Assembly: GCA_002317175.1 (NCBI GenBank) | Contig: DCJA01000023.1 | Span: 1 to 36,278, forward strand | Source: Lachnospiraceae bacterium UBA1712 | GTDB taxonomy: Bacteria; Bacillota; Clostridia; Lachnospirales; Lachnospiraceae | Length of the DNA stretch: 36,278 nucleotides | Direction of reading: 5' to 3' | Shown: piece after piece, positions 15,680 to 24,559 of the stretch | Position numbering within the stretch: the first letter of the stretch is position 1 | Layout: each line of letters begins with the position of its first letter | The notes under the pieces: generated by a model | The model's input: the letters and a program-made list of their open reading frames with translations, nothing else | Told to the model about the DNA's origin: nothing | The model's database searches: none | Program-made: the position numbers and the translations under genes

Positions 15680-17622
15680 TGAATTATGAAGAGTTGTATG
15701 AAAAAGAGCATATAAAGTGTGCTGATCTGGCCAGTCGTGTAGCTGAACTGGAGGAAGCTAATGATTATCTGCAGTTTCGTCTGGACAGAATTCATAATAA
15801 TAAGCTGTGGAAGATGACGGCTGGACCAAGAAAAGTGATGCATCTTGTACTTAGACAGCTGACCCGTGTCAGAAACTGCGGAGGTCCAAGAGGAATCTGG
15901 GCAAAGATAAAGTATAAGCAGCGTGAAAAAATTGCCATGGCAAACTATGGAACAAACAGTTTTCCTTCTGAGGATGAACGCAAAGCTCAGGAGAATACCA
16001 GCTTTGACTATAGCCCAATTATTAGCATTTTGGTTCCGCTGTATAATACACCACAGAATTTTTTGGAGCAGATGATTGATTCTGTGGAATATCAGACCTA
16101 TAAAAACTGGGAACTGTGTCTTGCGGACGGATCAGATGCGGATCACGCTTACGTTGGAGAGTACTGCCTTAAACTTGCGGGAGATGACAAGCGCATTATA
16201 TATCGTAAACTTGAGAAAAACGAGGGAATATCCGGCAATACTAACCAGTGTCTGGCTATGTCTCATGGAGATTATATCGCGCTTTTTGACCATGATGATA
16301 TTCTTCATCCGGCTGTTCTTTTTGAGTATGTTAAGGCTATTAATGAGAAAGAGGCGGATTATCTCTATTGCGATGAGACAACCTTTGCAGGAGATAACAT
16401 CAATAAGATGCTTACCATGCATTTTAAACCTGATTATGCGCCAGATAATCTGAGAGCAAATAATTACATCTGTCATTTTAGTTGCTTTAAGAGAGAACTG
16501 CTGGATGGAACGGAACTGTTCAGAAGTAAATTTGATGGAAGTCAGGATCATGACATGATTCTCAGGCTTACAGATGAGGCAAAGCATATAGTGCATGTAC
16601 CTAAGCTTATGTACTATTGGAGAAGCCATGCGGGAAGTGTGGCCAGTGATATCAATGCCAAGAGCTATGCTATAGAAGCAGCGAGAGGTGCTGTGGCGGA
16701 CAGCCTTAGAACGCATGGATTCAAGAACTTCAGAATAAGCTCTACGAGAGCTTTTGAGACTATATTTAAGATTAGCTATGAGATAATTGGTAATCCGAAG
16801 ATATCTATAGTGATTCCTAATAAGGACCATCTGGAGGATTTGAGCAGATGTATTGCATCAATTAAAGAAAAATCCACCTACGATAATTATGAGATTATTG
16901 TGGTTGAAAATAATTCCGAAACTACTGAGATATTTGACTATTACAAGACAATTGAAGCAGATAATGTGAAAGTAATTAAGTATGAAGGGGCTTTTAATTA
17001 TTCCAAGATATGTAATCTTGGTGTTAAGCAGGCTTCAGGAGAATACATTCTGCTTCTTAATAACGATACGCAGGTGATTACAGTCAACTGGATGGAAGAA
17101 CTGCTTATGTATGCCCAGAGAGAGGATGTGGGTGCTGTTGGAGCAAAGCTGTTTTATGCCAATAAGACAATTCAGCATGCTGGTGTAGTAATTGGTCTTG
17201 GGGCACACAGAACAGCAGGACATACTCATTATGGACAGTCCAGAGAGAACCTTGGCTATATGGGAAGATTATGCTATGCGCAAAACTGCAGCGCGGTTAC
17301 AGGAGCATGTCTGTTGGTTAAGAAAGCACTGTATGATAAGGTAGGTGGATTGGATGAAAGCTTTGCGGTATCCCTTAATGATGTGGATTTGTGCTTAAAG
17401 CTACGTCATGAAGGCCTGCTTAATGTCTTTACGCCATTTGCTGAGCTTTATCATTTTGAGTCTATCTCAAGAGGCCTGGATGACAATGGAGAAAAGGCTA
17501 AGCGATATAATGAGGAAAGCGAGAGATTCCGCGAAAAATGGAAGGCGGATCTTGAGGCGGGCGATCCTTATTACAATGTTAATTTCTCGCTGGATAGAAG
17601 TGACTACTCATTGAAAATATGA
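15676..17622 (+). CDS. Double-domain family 2 glycosyltransferase, both domains apparently intact
   Basis: A 648-residue soluble enzyme with two GT2 catalytic domains in tandem, as in bacterial rhamnan synthases. A short N-terminal coiled region (1-40) precedes domain A (about 115-350: ISILVPLYNT, DHDD at 205-208, YCDETTF, SQDHDMILR) and domain B (about 375-610: ISIVIPNKDHLEDL, LLNNDTQV, VGAVGAKL, LNDVDLCLK). Each carries the DxD-type and acidic base-type motifs, so one polypeptide could make two different linkages. AAGGAT (15665-15670) lies upstream; ATG 15676 and ATG 15679 are equally possible starts. It is the last gene before a probable new promoter, and it is the architecture from which the two half-decayed glycosyltransferases nearby seem to derive. 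Donor sugar probably dTDP-rhamnose by context. Confidence 0.9.
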   Translation: MMNYEELYEKEHIKCADLASRVAELEEANDYLQFRLDRIHNNKLWKMTAGPRKVMHLVLRQLTRVRNCGGPRGIWAKIKYKQREKIAMANYGTNSFPSEDERKAQENTSFDYSPIISILVPLYNTPQNFLEQMIDSVEYQTYKNWELCLADGSDADHAYVGEYCLKLAGDDKRIIYRKLEKNEGISGNTNQCLAMSHGDYIALFDHDDILHPAVLFEYVKAINEKEADYLYCDETTFAGDNINKMLTMHFKPDYAPDNLRANNYICHFSCFKRELLDGTELFRSKFDGSQDHDMILRLTDEAKHIVHVPKLMYYWRSHAGSVASDINAKSYAIEAARGAVADSLRTHGFKNFRISSTRAFETIFKISYEIIGNPKISIVIPNKDHLEDLSRCIASIKEKSTYDNYEIIVVENNSETTEIFDYYKTIEADNVKVIKYEGAFNYSKICNLGVKQASGEYILLLNNDTQVITVNWMEELLMYAQREDVGAVGAKLFYANKTIQHAGVVIGLGAHRTAGHTHYGQSRENLGYMGRLCYAQNCSAVTGACLLVKKALYDKVGGLDESFAVSLNDVDLCLKLRHEGLLNVFTPFAELYHFESISRGLDDNGEKAKRYNEESERFREKWKADLEAGDPYYNVNFSLDRSDYSLKI

Positions 17623-17653
17623 TATAATTTCCCAAATGGTAACAGAGAAATAA

Positions 17654-17684
17654 TAGACAATTATTGATGGTTCAAAAATATAAT
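17654..17684 (+). promoter_or_regulatory. Possible promoter of the pgcA operon
   Basis: TAGACA (17654-17659) and TATAAT (17679-17684) with a long 19-base spacer, followed by the GGAGG ribosome binding site at about 17696-17700. The -10 is perfect, but the spacer makes this only a moderate candidate. Confidence 0.4.
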
Positions 17685-17707
17685 ATATTCAATCACGGAG
17701 GTATACT

Positions 17708-19429
17708 ATGGGTTATATGGAAGAGTACAGATTCTGGATGGAGGACAGCTATTTTGATGCTGATACCAAGGCAGAACTTAAGGCTATTGAAGCTGACGAG
17801 GCACAGATTGAGGACCGTTTTTACAAGGAACTTGAATTTGGTACAGGCGGTTTAAGAGGTGTTATCGGCGCTGGTACAAACCGTATGAACATATACACAG
17901 TTAGAAAGGCAACACAGGGTCTTGCTAATTACATTCTTAAGGCTGGAACACAGGCACAGGGTGTGGCTATTGCATATGATTCAAGATTTATGAGTCCTGA
18001 ATTTGCAGATGAAGCTGGTCTTTGCCTTGCTGCAAACGGAATTAAGGCTTATGTATTTGATGCATTAAGACCAACTCCTGAGCTTTCATTTGCACTTCGT
18101 ACACTTGGATGTACAGCTGGTATTGTAGTTACAGCCAGCCATAATCCTCCTGAATATAACGGATACAAGGTTTACTGGGCTGATGGTGCTCAGGTAACTG
18201 CTCCAAGAGACAAGGATATTATCACAGAAGTAAGAAATGTGACAGATTATCACACAGTTAAGACTATGGATAAGGCTGATGCCATTGCGAAGGGCATGTA
18301 TCAGTCAATTGGTGCCGAAATTGATGATGCTTACATGGTTGAGCTGAAGAAGCAGATTATCCATCCTGAAATCATTGCAAAAGTTGCAGATGATATCAAG
18401 ATTGTATATACACCATTTAATGGAACAGGTAATGTTCCTGCAAGAAGAATTCTTAAGGAAATCGGATTCAAGAATGTATATGTAGTACCTGAGCAGGAGA
18501 TGCCAGATCCTAAGTTTACAACTCTTGAATATCCTAACCCAGAGGATCCAAAGGCATTTGCACTTGCATTGAAGCTTGCTAAGGAAGTTGGCGCTGATAT
18601 AGTTCTTGCAACAGATCCAGATGCAGATCGCCTTGGTATCTATGCTTATGATACAAAGAGCGGTGATTATGTTCCATTTACTGGTAATATGTCTGGTATG
18701 CTTATTGCTGATTACATCCTGAAGGAGAGAATTGCAACAGGAACAATGCCGGTTAACCCAATGCTTGTTAAGACAATCGTTACAACCAACATGGCAGACA
18801 GAATTGTTGATAAGTATGGCGTTGAGATGGTTGAGGTTCTTACAGGATTCAAGTATATTGGCGAGCAGATTAAGTGGGCTCTTGAAAAAGGCGACAAGAA
18901 CTACGTATTTGGCCTTGAGGAAAGCTATGGATGTCTTGCTGGTACACATGCAAGAGATAAGGATGCTATCGTAGCTGTTATGTGTCTTTGCGAAGTTGCT
19001 GCATGGTGCAAAGCAAATGGCAAAACAGTATGGGATAGAATGATTGAGATGTATGAAGAGTACGGCTACTTCAAGGAGACTCAGTATGCACTTACACTTA
19101 AGGGTATAGAAGGCTCTAAGAAGATTGCTCAGATTATGGAAGATCTTCGTAACAATCCTCCAGCAGTACTTGGTGATTACAAGGTTGTTGAATTTAGAGA
19201 TTATGATAAGAATGTAGTTAAGAATATGGCAACAGGGGAGACTAAGGAAACTGGTCTTCCAAAGTCCAATGTTCTGTACTTTGATCTTGATAATGATGGA
19301 TGGTGCTGTGCAAGACCATCTGGAACAGAACCAAAGCTTAAGTTCTATATGGGTGTTAAGGGAAGCAGCTTAGCGGATGCAGATGCTAAGAATGCTGCAC
19401 TTACAGAGGCTGTTAAGGCTTTACTGTAA
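17708..19429 (+). CDS. pgcA: Phosphoglucomutase/phosphosugar mutase (alpha-D-phosphohexomutase family)
   Basis: Interconverts glucose-6-phosphate and glucose-1-phosphate in the cytoplasm; 573 residues, the usual size of the long Firmicute PgcA type. The phosphoserine is S144 in the TASHNP loop, the magnesium loop is D303-D305-D307 in DPDADR, the sugar-binding loop is GLEESYG, and the phosphate-binding site near the C-terminus is RPSGTEPKLKFY. A very good GGAGG site precedes ATG 17708. The gene is followed after 33 bases by a glycosyltransferase. In context its likely job is to feed glucose-1-phosphate to RmlA. Phosphomannomutase activity cannot be excluded on sequence alone. Confidence 0.94.
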   Translation: MGYMEEYRFWMEDSYFDADTKAELKAIEADEAQIEDRFYKELEFGTGGLRGVIGAGTNRMNIYTVRKATQGLANYILKAGTQAQGVAIAYDSRFMSPEFADEAGLCLAANGIKAYVFDALRPTPELSFALRTLGCTAGIVVTASHNPPEYNGYKVYWADGAQVTAPRDKDIITEVRNVTDYHTVKTMDKADAIAKGMYQSIGAEIDDAYMVELKKQIIHPEIIAKVADDIKIVYTPFNGTGNVPARRILKEIGFKNVYVVPEQEMPDPKFTTLEYPNPEDPKAFALALKLAKEVGADIVLATDPDADRLGIYAYDTKSGDYVPFTGNMSGMLIADYILKERIATGTMPVNPMLVKTIVTTNMADRIVDKYGVEMVEVLTGFKYIGEQIKWALEKGDKNYVFGLEESYGCLAGTHARDKDAIVAVMCLCEVAAWCKANGKTVWDRMIEMYEEYGYFKETQYALTLKGIEGSKKIAQIMEDLRNNPPAVLGDYKVVEFRDYDKNVVKNMATGETKETGLPKSNVLYFDLDNDGWCCARPSGTEPKLKFYMGVKGSSLADADAKNAALTEAVKALL

Positions 19430-19462
19430 TCCTTTATTTGTAATCTTTAGAGTGTAAGCCTA

Positions 19463-20884
19463 ATGAGTTTAAATAATAATGTAAAAAAAGCTTACAATTA
19501 CATGAAGAGAAACGGTGTAAAGAGTACCCTGTATGCATCGGTTGAGCGTCTTTCTCAGGATGCCAAAAAGTATGAGTACAGGGATATCTCTGATGCCGAA
19601 GCAAAGATACAGAGAGAAGCTCGTTTTGATGTCAGAACGAGGTTCTCTATTGTTGTGCCTACATATGAGACCAATGAGATATTTGCTAAGGAAATGATTA
19701 AGTCTGTGCTTGGACAGACTTATCATAATTTTGAACTGATTATTTCCGATGCCAGCGAGTCAGACAAGGTTGAAAAGGTGGTACGTTCTTTTGATGATGA
19801 GCGTATTACATATATAAAGAATACTGATAACAGGGGAATATCTGAGAATACCAATATAGGTATCAGGATGGCTTCGGGACAGTACATAGGCCTGCTCGAC
19901 CATGATGACCTGCTTACGAGAAATGCTCTATACGAGATGGCGAGGGCGATTGAAGCTGGCAGAAGAGAAGGACTGCGCTATGCCTACGTGTACTCTGACG
20001 AGGACAAATGCGATACTTTTGCTACAAGATTCTACGAACCTAATAAAAAGCCTGAATTTAATCTGGATTTACTTCTGTCTAACAACTATATCTGTCATTT
20101 TATGGTAATGGAAGCAGGGCTGATGAAGAAGCTTGAACTTCGTAAGGAGTATGACGGAGCCCAGGATCATGATTTACTGCTTAGAGCCTATCATGCATCA
20201 GATAAGCCGGTTGGTAAGGTTAACAGGGTACTGTATCATTGGAGATGCCATGATGATTCAACAGCATCTAATCCAGACAGTAAAAGATATGCCTATGAAG
20301 CCGGAAGACGCGCCATTCAGGATTTTTTGAGAGCTGGACATATTGCTGGAGCGGTTGTTCCAACTAAACACAATGGCTTTTTCAGAGTAATATACGGTGC
20401 CTTGGACAGCAGCAGTGGAGAAATCAATACTGGCAAAGGAAGAATAGGTGTAGCTGACATATTTAAAGGACGATTTGATGTTGGTGTTGTCGGTGGACCA
20501 ATTGTTAAATACGGAAGAATAATAGCCGGTATTCTTGACGAGAGTAAAAGCTGCCCATTTGAGGGACAGAGTGTAAACTTCTCTGGTTATATGCACAGGA
20601 TGTCTCTTCAGCAGGACGCACTGGCGGTAGATATAAGAAAGATGTATATCAGAAAAGAGCTTCTGGCAGCAGCTCAGCACGCTATAGACAGCAGTGAATA
20701 TAATTATATTTTTAAAAGAAAGCTGTTTCTGGATAAAAATGGTGTTGCTGATGTGGCAGCATGTATTGATACTAAGGGTGTTCTGGAGATGTTTATTCAG
20801 AATATCAGTTACGAGATATGTGAAGCCTGCAGCATGGAAGGCTATAGGGTTCTGTACGAGCCTAATATTGAGGAACTCTTATGA
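19463..20884 (+). CDS. Family 2 glycosyltransferase with intact first GT domain and degenerate second domain
   Basis: A 473-residue soluble GT2. Residues about 60-290 form a complete catalytic domain (FSIVVPTYETNEIF, DHDD at 146-149, YSDEDKCD, GAQDHDLLLR, YHWRCHDDSTA). Residues about 310-473 resemble the second half of a domain B as found in the double enzyme at 15676 (DVGVVGGPIVKYG matches the DVGAVGAKLFYA region), but the nucleotide-binding first half and the NDVDLC acidic motif are absent, so this part is probably non-catalytic. The pattern is the mirror image of the glycosyltransferase at 13601. Ribosome binding site is weak (TAGAGTG region). The stop overlaps the next start as ATGA. Confidence 0.88.
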   Translation: MSLNNNVKKAYNYMKRNGVKSTLYASVERLSQDAKKYEYRDISDAEAKIQREARFDVRTRFSIVVPTYETNEIFAKEMIKSVLGQTYHNFELIISDASESDKVEKVVRSFDDERITYIKNTDNRGISENTNIGIRMASGQYIGLLDHDDLLTRNALYEMARAIEAGRREGLRYAYVYSDEDKCDTFATRFYEPNKKPEFNLDLLLSNNYICHFMVMEAGLMKKLELRKEYDGAQDHDLLLRAYHASDKPVGKVNRVLYHWRCHDDSTASNPDSKRYAYEAGRRAIQDFLRAGHIAGAVVPTKHNGFFRVIYGALDSSSGEINTGKGRIGVADIFKGRFDVGVVGGPIVKYGRIIAGILDESKSCPFEGQSVNFSGYMHRMSLQQDALAVDIRKMYIRKELLAAAQHAIDSSEYNYIFKRKLFLDKNGVADVAACIDTKGVLEMFIQNISYEICEACSMEGYRVLYEPNIEELL

Positions 20885-21867
20885 AGAAAACCTCTGTAGT
20901 TATACCGAATTATAATGGAATAAAGTATATCGAGGCCTGTCTTAAGTCTTTGGAGGCTGCAAAGAACGAGACCTGCGAATTTGATATATATGTTATAGAT
21001 AATGCTTCTCAGGATGGAAGTCTGGAGCTTGTAAAAGAAAAGTTTCCCGATGTATTTGTGATTGAACTGAGAGAAAATACTGGGTTTGCTTATGCTGTTA
21101 ATAGGGGGATTGAGGTAACTGATACAGAGTATGTCCTGTTACTGAACAATGATATTACAGTAGACAAAAATATGGTCGAAAGACTTCAGAATGCTATGGA
21201 CGAAGAGCCAGATGCTTTTGCCATAAATGCGCTGATGCTGTCAATGAGCAATCCTGAACTGATTGATGGTGCAGGTGATTATTACTGTGCGCTGGGCTGG
21301 GCTTACGCTTATGGAAAAGATAAAAAAGCTGATGCCTTTGTAAAGAAGCAAAGTAGCAGGAGACGACTTTTTTCATGTTGCGCGGGTGCTGCAATCTACA
21401 GAAAAGCAGTTTTTGAGAAGATAGGTATGTTTGATGAGAATCATTTTGCATATCTGGAGGATGTTGATATAGGCTACAGGGCAAGGATAGCAGGTTATGC
21501 CAATCTTTTGGAGCCTGCTGCAGTTTGTGAACATGCTGGAAGCGGATCAAGTGGTTCGAGGTACAATGAGTTTAAGATAAAGCTGGCAAGCAGAAACAGT
21601 ACCTATATCATTAGAAAGAATATGCCATTTTTGCAAAGAATACTTAATCTTCCTTTCTTTGTAATTGGATTTGCGATTAAAACTCTTTTCTTTGTGTTAA
21701 AAGGTTATGGTGGAATATATATAAAAGGTCTTTTTGAAGGAATCAGGATGAGCTTTACAAAGAGCGGCCGAAGCAGGATAGTGAAATTTAATGTAAAAAA
21801 TACAAAGAACTACCTGCTTGTTCAGCTGGAGCTGTGGATTAACATATTCAGAAGATTTTTGGCTTAA
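20881..21867 (+). CDS. Family 2 glycosyltransferase, rhamnosyltransferase-like (WbbL/COG1216 type)
   Basis: A 328-residue GT2 of the COG1216 type that often transfers L-rhamnose. Motifs: SVVIPNYNG at the N-terminus, VIDNASQDGS, FAYAVNRGI, LLLNNDITV (metal-binding), CCAGAAIYRK, and the acidic YLEDVDIGYR. The C-terminal 100 residues are basic with one or two hydrophobic stretches (about residues 245-275), suggesting membrane association near the lipid carrier. Start codon overlaps the stop of the previous gene (ATGA), so the two glycosyltransferases are co-translated and probably act in sequence. Acceptor unknown. Confidence 0.9.
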   Translation: MKKTSVVIPNYNGIKYIEACLKSLEAAKNETCEFDIYVIDNASQDGSLELVKEKFPDVFVIELRENTGFAYAVNRGIEVTDTEYVLLLNNDITVDKNMVERLQNAMDEEPDAFAINALMLSMSNPELIDGAGDYYCALGWAYAYGKDKKADAFVKKQSSRRRLFSCCAGAAIYRKAVFEKIGMFDENHFAYLEDVDIGYRARIAGYANLLEPAAVCEHAGSGSSGSRYNEFKIKLASRNSTYIIRKNMPFLQRILNLPFFVIGFAIKTLFFVLKGYGGIYIKGLFEGIRMSFTKSGRSRIVKFNVKNTKNYLLVQLELWINIFRRFLA

Positions 21868-21897
21868 TTATAAAAATGAGTTCAGAAGTAGTCTGAC

Positions 21898-21926
21898 TTG
21901 AGAAATGGTCCTGAAATTGATATAAT
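21898..21926 (+). promoter_or_regulatory. SigA-type promoter before the initiating sugar-phosphate transferase
   Basis: TTGAGA (21898-21903), 17-base spacer, TATAAT (21921-21926). About 40 bases downstream is ATG 21966 with GAGAGGA at 21948-21954. It gives the initiating transferase and the LCP gene transcription independent of the glycosyltransferases. Confidence 0.75.
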
Positions 21927-21965
21927 AATCTGATTCAGTAGACGTTTGAGAGGAATTGGGAAGTA

Positions 21966-23363
21966 ATGATTAAAGATAATCAGAAATATTTTAATCAACT
22001 TCACGTAGTTATAGATGCGCTAATAATCGCAGTTGCTTACGCAATAGCATGGTTCTTGAAATTCGAGGGCCTTTTTTCCAGTGGTTCGGTTTTGGCACAT
22101 ACTCCTAAGTGGTATTTTTCTGCGCTTTATTTTCTGATTCCAGGCTATCTTGTTGTGTATTATATATGCAGGATGTATACGCCTAAGCGTACCAATAAGC
22201 TTGAAACTGAGTTTGTTAATGTAATAAAGGCCAATGCAATCGGAGCGGTTGCATTCATGGTTGTGATTACTTTGTTTAAGATAGAAGACTTCTCTCGAGG
22301 TCTTATGGGTATATTCTGTATACTCAATACTATTTTTTCTTTTTCTGTTAGATGTTTTATCAGGGCGACACTTAGAAGATTCAGAAAAAAAGGATATAAT
22401 CTGAAGCATGTACTTCTTGTGGGATATTCAAGAGCTACAGAGGAATATATTGACAGAATAAATGAGAATCCACAGTGGGGATATGCAGCAAGCTTCATTC
22501 TGGATAATCATATACCTGTTGATACCAAATATAAGGGAGTCAGTGTGATTGGAGGGATTGATCAGCTGGACGATGTACTGGCTGCAAATGATCTTGATGA
22601 GATTGCAGTAGCTCTTCCTCTGGAGGATTATGATATTCTTGAAAAGATAGTAAGCAAATGTGAAAAGTCTGGTGTACACACCAAATTTATCCCTGATTAC
22701 AGCAGTCTTATACCTAACAGACCTTATACGGAAGAACTTGACGGATTACCAGTTATTAATATAAGATATGTTCCGTTGAGCAACACAATGAATGCCATGG
22801 TAAAGAGGTTTTTCGACTTTGTTTTATCGTTTATTGGTATTGTTGTGCTATCACCACTGCTGTTGATTTTGGCTGTTGTAGTTAAAACTTCCAGCAGGGG
22901 TCCTGTCATTTTTAAACAGGAAAGAATTGGGCTTCATAATAAGTCCTTTTATATATACAAATTTAGAACTATGCGTGTGCAGGAAGCCAGTGAGGAGAAG
23001 AAGGGCTGGACAGTTAAGGATGATCCACGAGTTACAAAGAGTGGAAGAGTTATGCGTAAGTATAATCTGGATGAACTTCCTCAGCTTTTCAATATTCTTA
23101 AGGGTGATATGAGCATCGTGGGACCAAGACCAGAGAGACCGCAGTTCGTTGAGCAGTTCAAGGAAGAGATACCAAGATATATGATTAAGCATCAGGTACG
23201 TCCAGGATTGACAGGCTGGGCTCAGGTATGTGGTTTTAGAGGGGATACTTCAATACACAAGAGGATAAGCTATGATCTCTATTATATAGAGAACTGGACA
23301 CTGGGCTTTGACTTAAAGATTATGTTTATGACCATTTTCAAAGGCTTTAAAAATGCGTATTGA
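21966..23363 (+). CDS. Undecaprenyl-phosphate sugar-1-phosphate transferase (polyprenyl glycosylphosphotransferase, WbaP/WcaJ/CpsE type)
   Basis: Starts polymer synthesis by transferring a hexose-1-phosphate from a nucleotide sugar to undecaprenyl phosphate at the inner face of the membrane. The 465-residue protein has four or five N-terminal helices (to about residue 135), a central Rossmann-like cytoplasmic part (LLVGYSRATEEYIDRI onward), then a membrane re-entrant helix and the catalytic Bac_transf domain over the last 200 residues: FKQERIGLHNKSFYIYKFRT, LDELPQLFNILKGDMSIVGP, RPERPQF and the RPGLTGWAQV motif. All conserved catalytic segments are present. It has its own promoter and is followed by an LCP gene. 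Glucose or galactose as donor cannot be decided. Confidence 0.95.
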   Translation: MIKDNQKYFNQLHVVIDALIIAVAYAIAWFLKFEGLFSSGSVLAHTPKWYFSALYFLIPGYLVVYYICRMYTPKRTNKLETEFVNVIKANAIGAVAFMVVITLFKIEDFSRGLMGIFCILNTIFSFSVRCFIRATLRRFRKKGYNLKHVLLVGYSRATEEYIDRINENPQWGYAASFILDNHIPVDTKYKGVSVIGGIDQLDDVLAANDLDEIAVALPLEDYDILEKIVSKCEKSGVHTKFIPDYSSLIPNRPYTEELDGLPVINIRYVPLSNTMNAMVKRFFDFVLSFIGIVVLSPLLLILAVVVKTSSRGPVIFKQERIGLHNKSFYIYKFRTMRVQEASEEKKGWTVKDDPRVTKSGRVMRKYNLDELPQLFNILKGDMSIVGPRPERPQFVEQFKEEIPRYMIKHQVRPGLTGWAQVCGFRGDTSIHKRISYDLYYIENWTLGFDLKIMFMTIFKGFKNAY

Positions 23364-23392
23364 TGATGTAAGAATGGAGTGAAATAAAGATA

Positions 23393-24496
23393 ATGGCAAC
23401 ATCACAGGCAGCAAAGAGACGTGCATTAGCAAAGAAGAAGGCTAGAAAGAGAAGAAAGAAGATTCTTCTTCTTATAGTTGAATTCTTTGTTCTTGCTTTA
23501 TTAGTAGTTGTAGTATATGGCGTAACCAAAACTGAAAAGGTTAAGAAGATAAGCATTGATGAGGAAAAGATAGTATCAAAGATGAATGATACCGTCGAAA
23601 ATAATGTTGTTCTTAAAGGCTATAAAAATATAGCATTATTTGGAGTTGACTCACGAGAAGGCAGTCTTGGTAAAGGTACTCGTTCAGATACAATTATTAT
23701 CTGTTCAATAAATAATGATACAGGAGATATTAGACTTTGTTCTGTATTCCGAGACACATACCTTAATCTGGGCAATGATTCATATAACAAGTGTAATGCG
23801 GCTTATGCTAAGGGTGGCCCAGAGCAGGCTATCAACATGCTTAATATGAACTGTGACCTTAATATTACAGATTATGTCACAGTAGGATTTGAAGGACTCA
23901 TTCAGACAATTGATGCCTTGGGTGGAGTATATATCGATGTTATGGAAAGTGAGATAGTTCATCTTAATAACTATCAGATTAGTATGGTTGGTAAGACAAC
24001 TGATCAGAAGACATATACAGCCACAGAAGGTGTTGACTATATAGCAGTTACTCAGCCAGGTTATCAGAAGCTTAATGGTCTCCAGGCAACAGCTTACTGT
24101 CGTATCAGATACGTCGGTGACGACTTTATGAGAGCTCAGAGACAGAGAACTGTACTTGCTGCAGTTATGGACGTATGTAAACAGTCAGATCCAGCAAAGC
24201 TTAACAGTATCTTAGATGCAGCGCTCCCTAATGTTTCAACATCTCTTGATGTTTCAGAAATGACAGAAATGCTGGCTAATGTTACAAAATACAATATTAC
24301 AGGAAGCGATGGCTTCCCATTTGAGACAAATCGAGCTACTGGAACAGTTGGCGCAAAGGGAAGTTGTGTTATCCCTGTAAATCTTGCACAGAATGTATCG
24401 ATGTTACATGATTTCCTTTTTGATGAAAAGGATTATCAGGTATCTGCTCAGGTACAACAGTATAGCCAGAAGGTATCATCAGATACAGGTAAATAA
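23393..24496 (+). CDS. LytR-CpsA-Psr (LCP) family glycopolymer-peptidoglycan ligase
   Basis: Transfers a lipid-linked glycopolymer to peptidoglycan outside the membrane. The 367-residue protein starts with a very basic stretch (about residues 7-24) and a single membrane helix (about 25-45), then the LCP domain: GVDSREGSLGKGTRSDTIII with the conserved Asp, Arg and RSDT; SVFRDTYLNL; KCNAAYAKGGPEQAINML; and YCRIRYVGDDFMRAQRQR. These acidic and basic residues bind magnesium and the polyprenyl pyrophosphate in characterised LCP proteins. A GGAG site at about 23375 precedes ATG 23393. It is the last gene before a strong terminator, closing the polymer unit; attachment of the product of this locus is inferred from position. 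Confidence 0.93.
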   Translation: MATSQAAKRRALAKKKARKRRKKILLLIVEFFVLALLVVVVYGVTKTEKVKKISIDEEKIVSKMNDTVENNVVLKGYKNIALFGVDSREGSLGKGTRSDTIIICSINNDTGDIRLCSVFRDTYLNLGNDSYNKCNAAYAKGGPEQAINMLNMNCDLNITDYVTVGFEGLIQTIDALGGVYIDVMESEIVHLNNYQISMVGKTTDQKTYTATEGVDYIAVTQPGYQKLNGLQATAYCRIRYVGDDFMRAQRQRTVLAAVMDVCKQSDPAKLNSILDAALPNVSTSLDVSEMTEMLANVTKYNITGSDGFPFETNRATGTVGAKGSCVIPVNLAQNVSMLHDFLFDEKDYQVSAQVQQYSQKVSSDTGK

Positions 24497-24509
24497 GTAT
24501 AAAGAAATA

Positions 24510-24532
24510 AAGGCCCATACAGGGCCTTTTTT
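24510..24532 (+). terminator. Strong rho-independent terminator after the LCP gene
   Basis: AAGGCCC (24510-24516) and GGGCCTT (24522-24528) form a perfect 7-bp stem with a five-base loop, directly followed by a run of T to 24532. Confidence 0.92.
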
Positions 24533-24559
24533 CCGATTTAGTGATAATAGGGAATATGT

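Noticed and set aside
16132..16830. Minus-strand 232-residue open frame inside a glycosyltransferase
   Set aside because: No recognisable motif or start signal, and it lies wholly inside a well-supported GT2 gene on the other strand.
18305..18949. Minus-strand 214-residue Cys-rich open frame inside pgcA
   Set aside because: Composition is an artefact of the opposite-strand codons of a conserved enzyme; no upstream signals.
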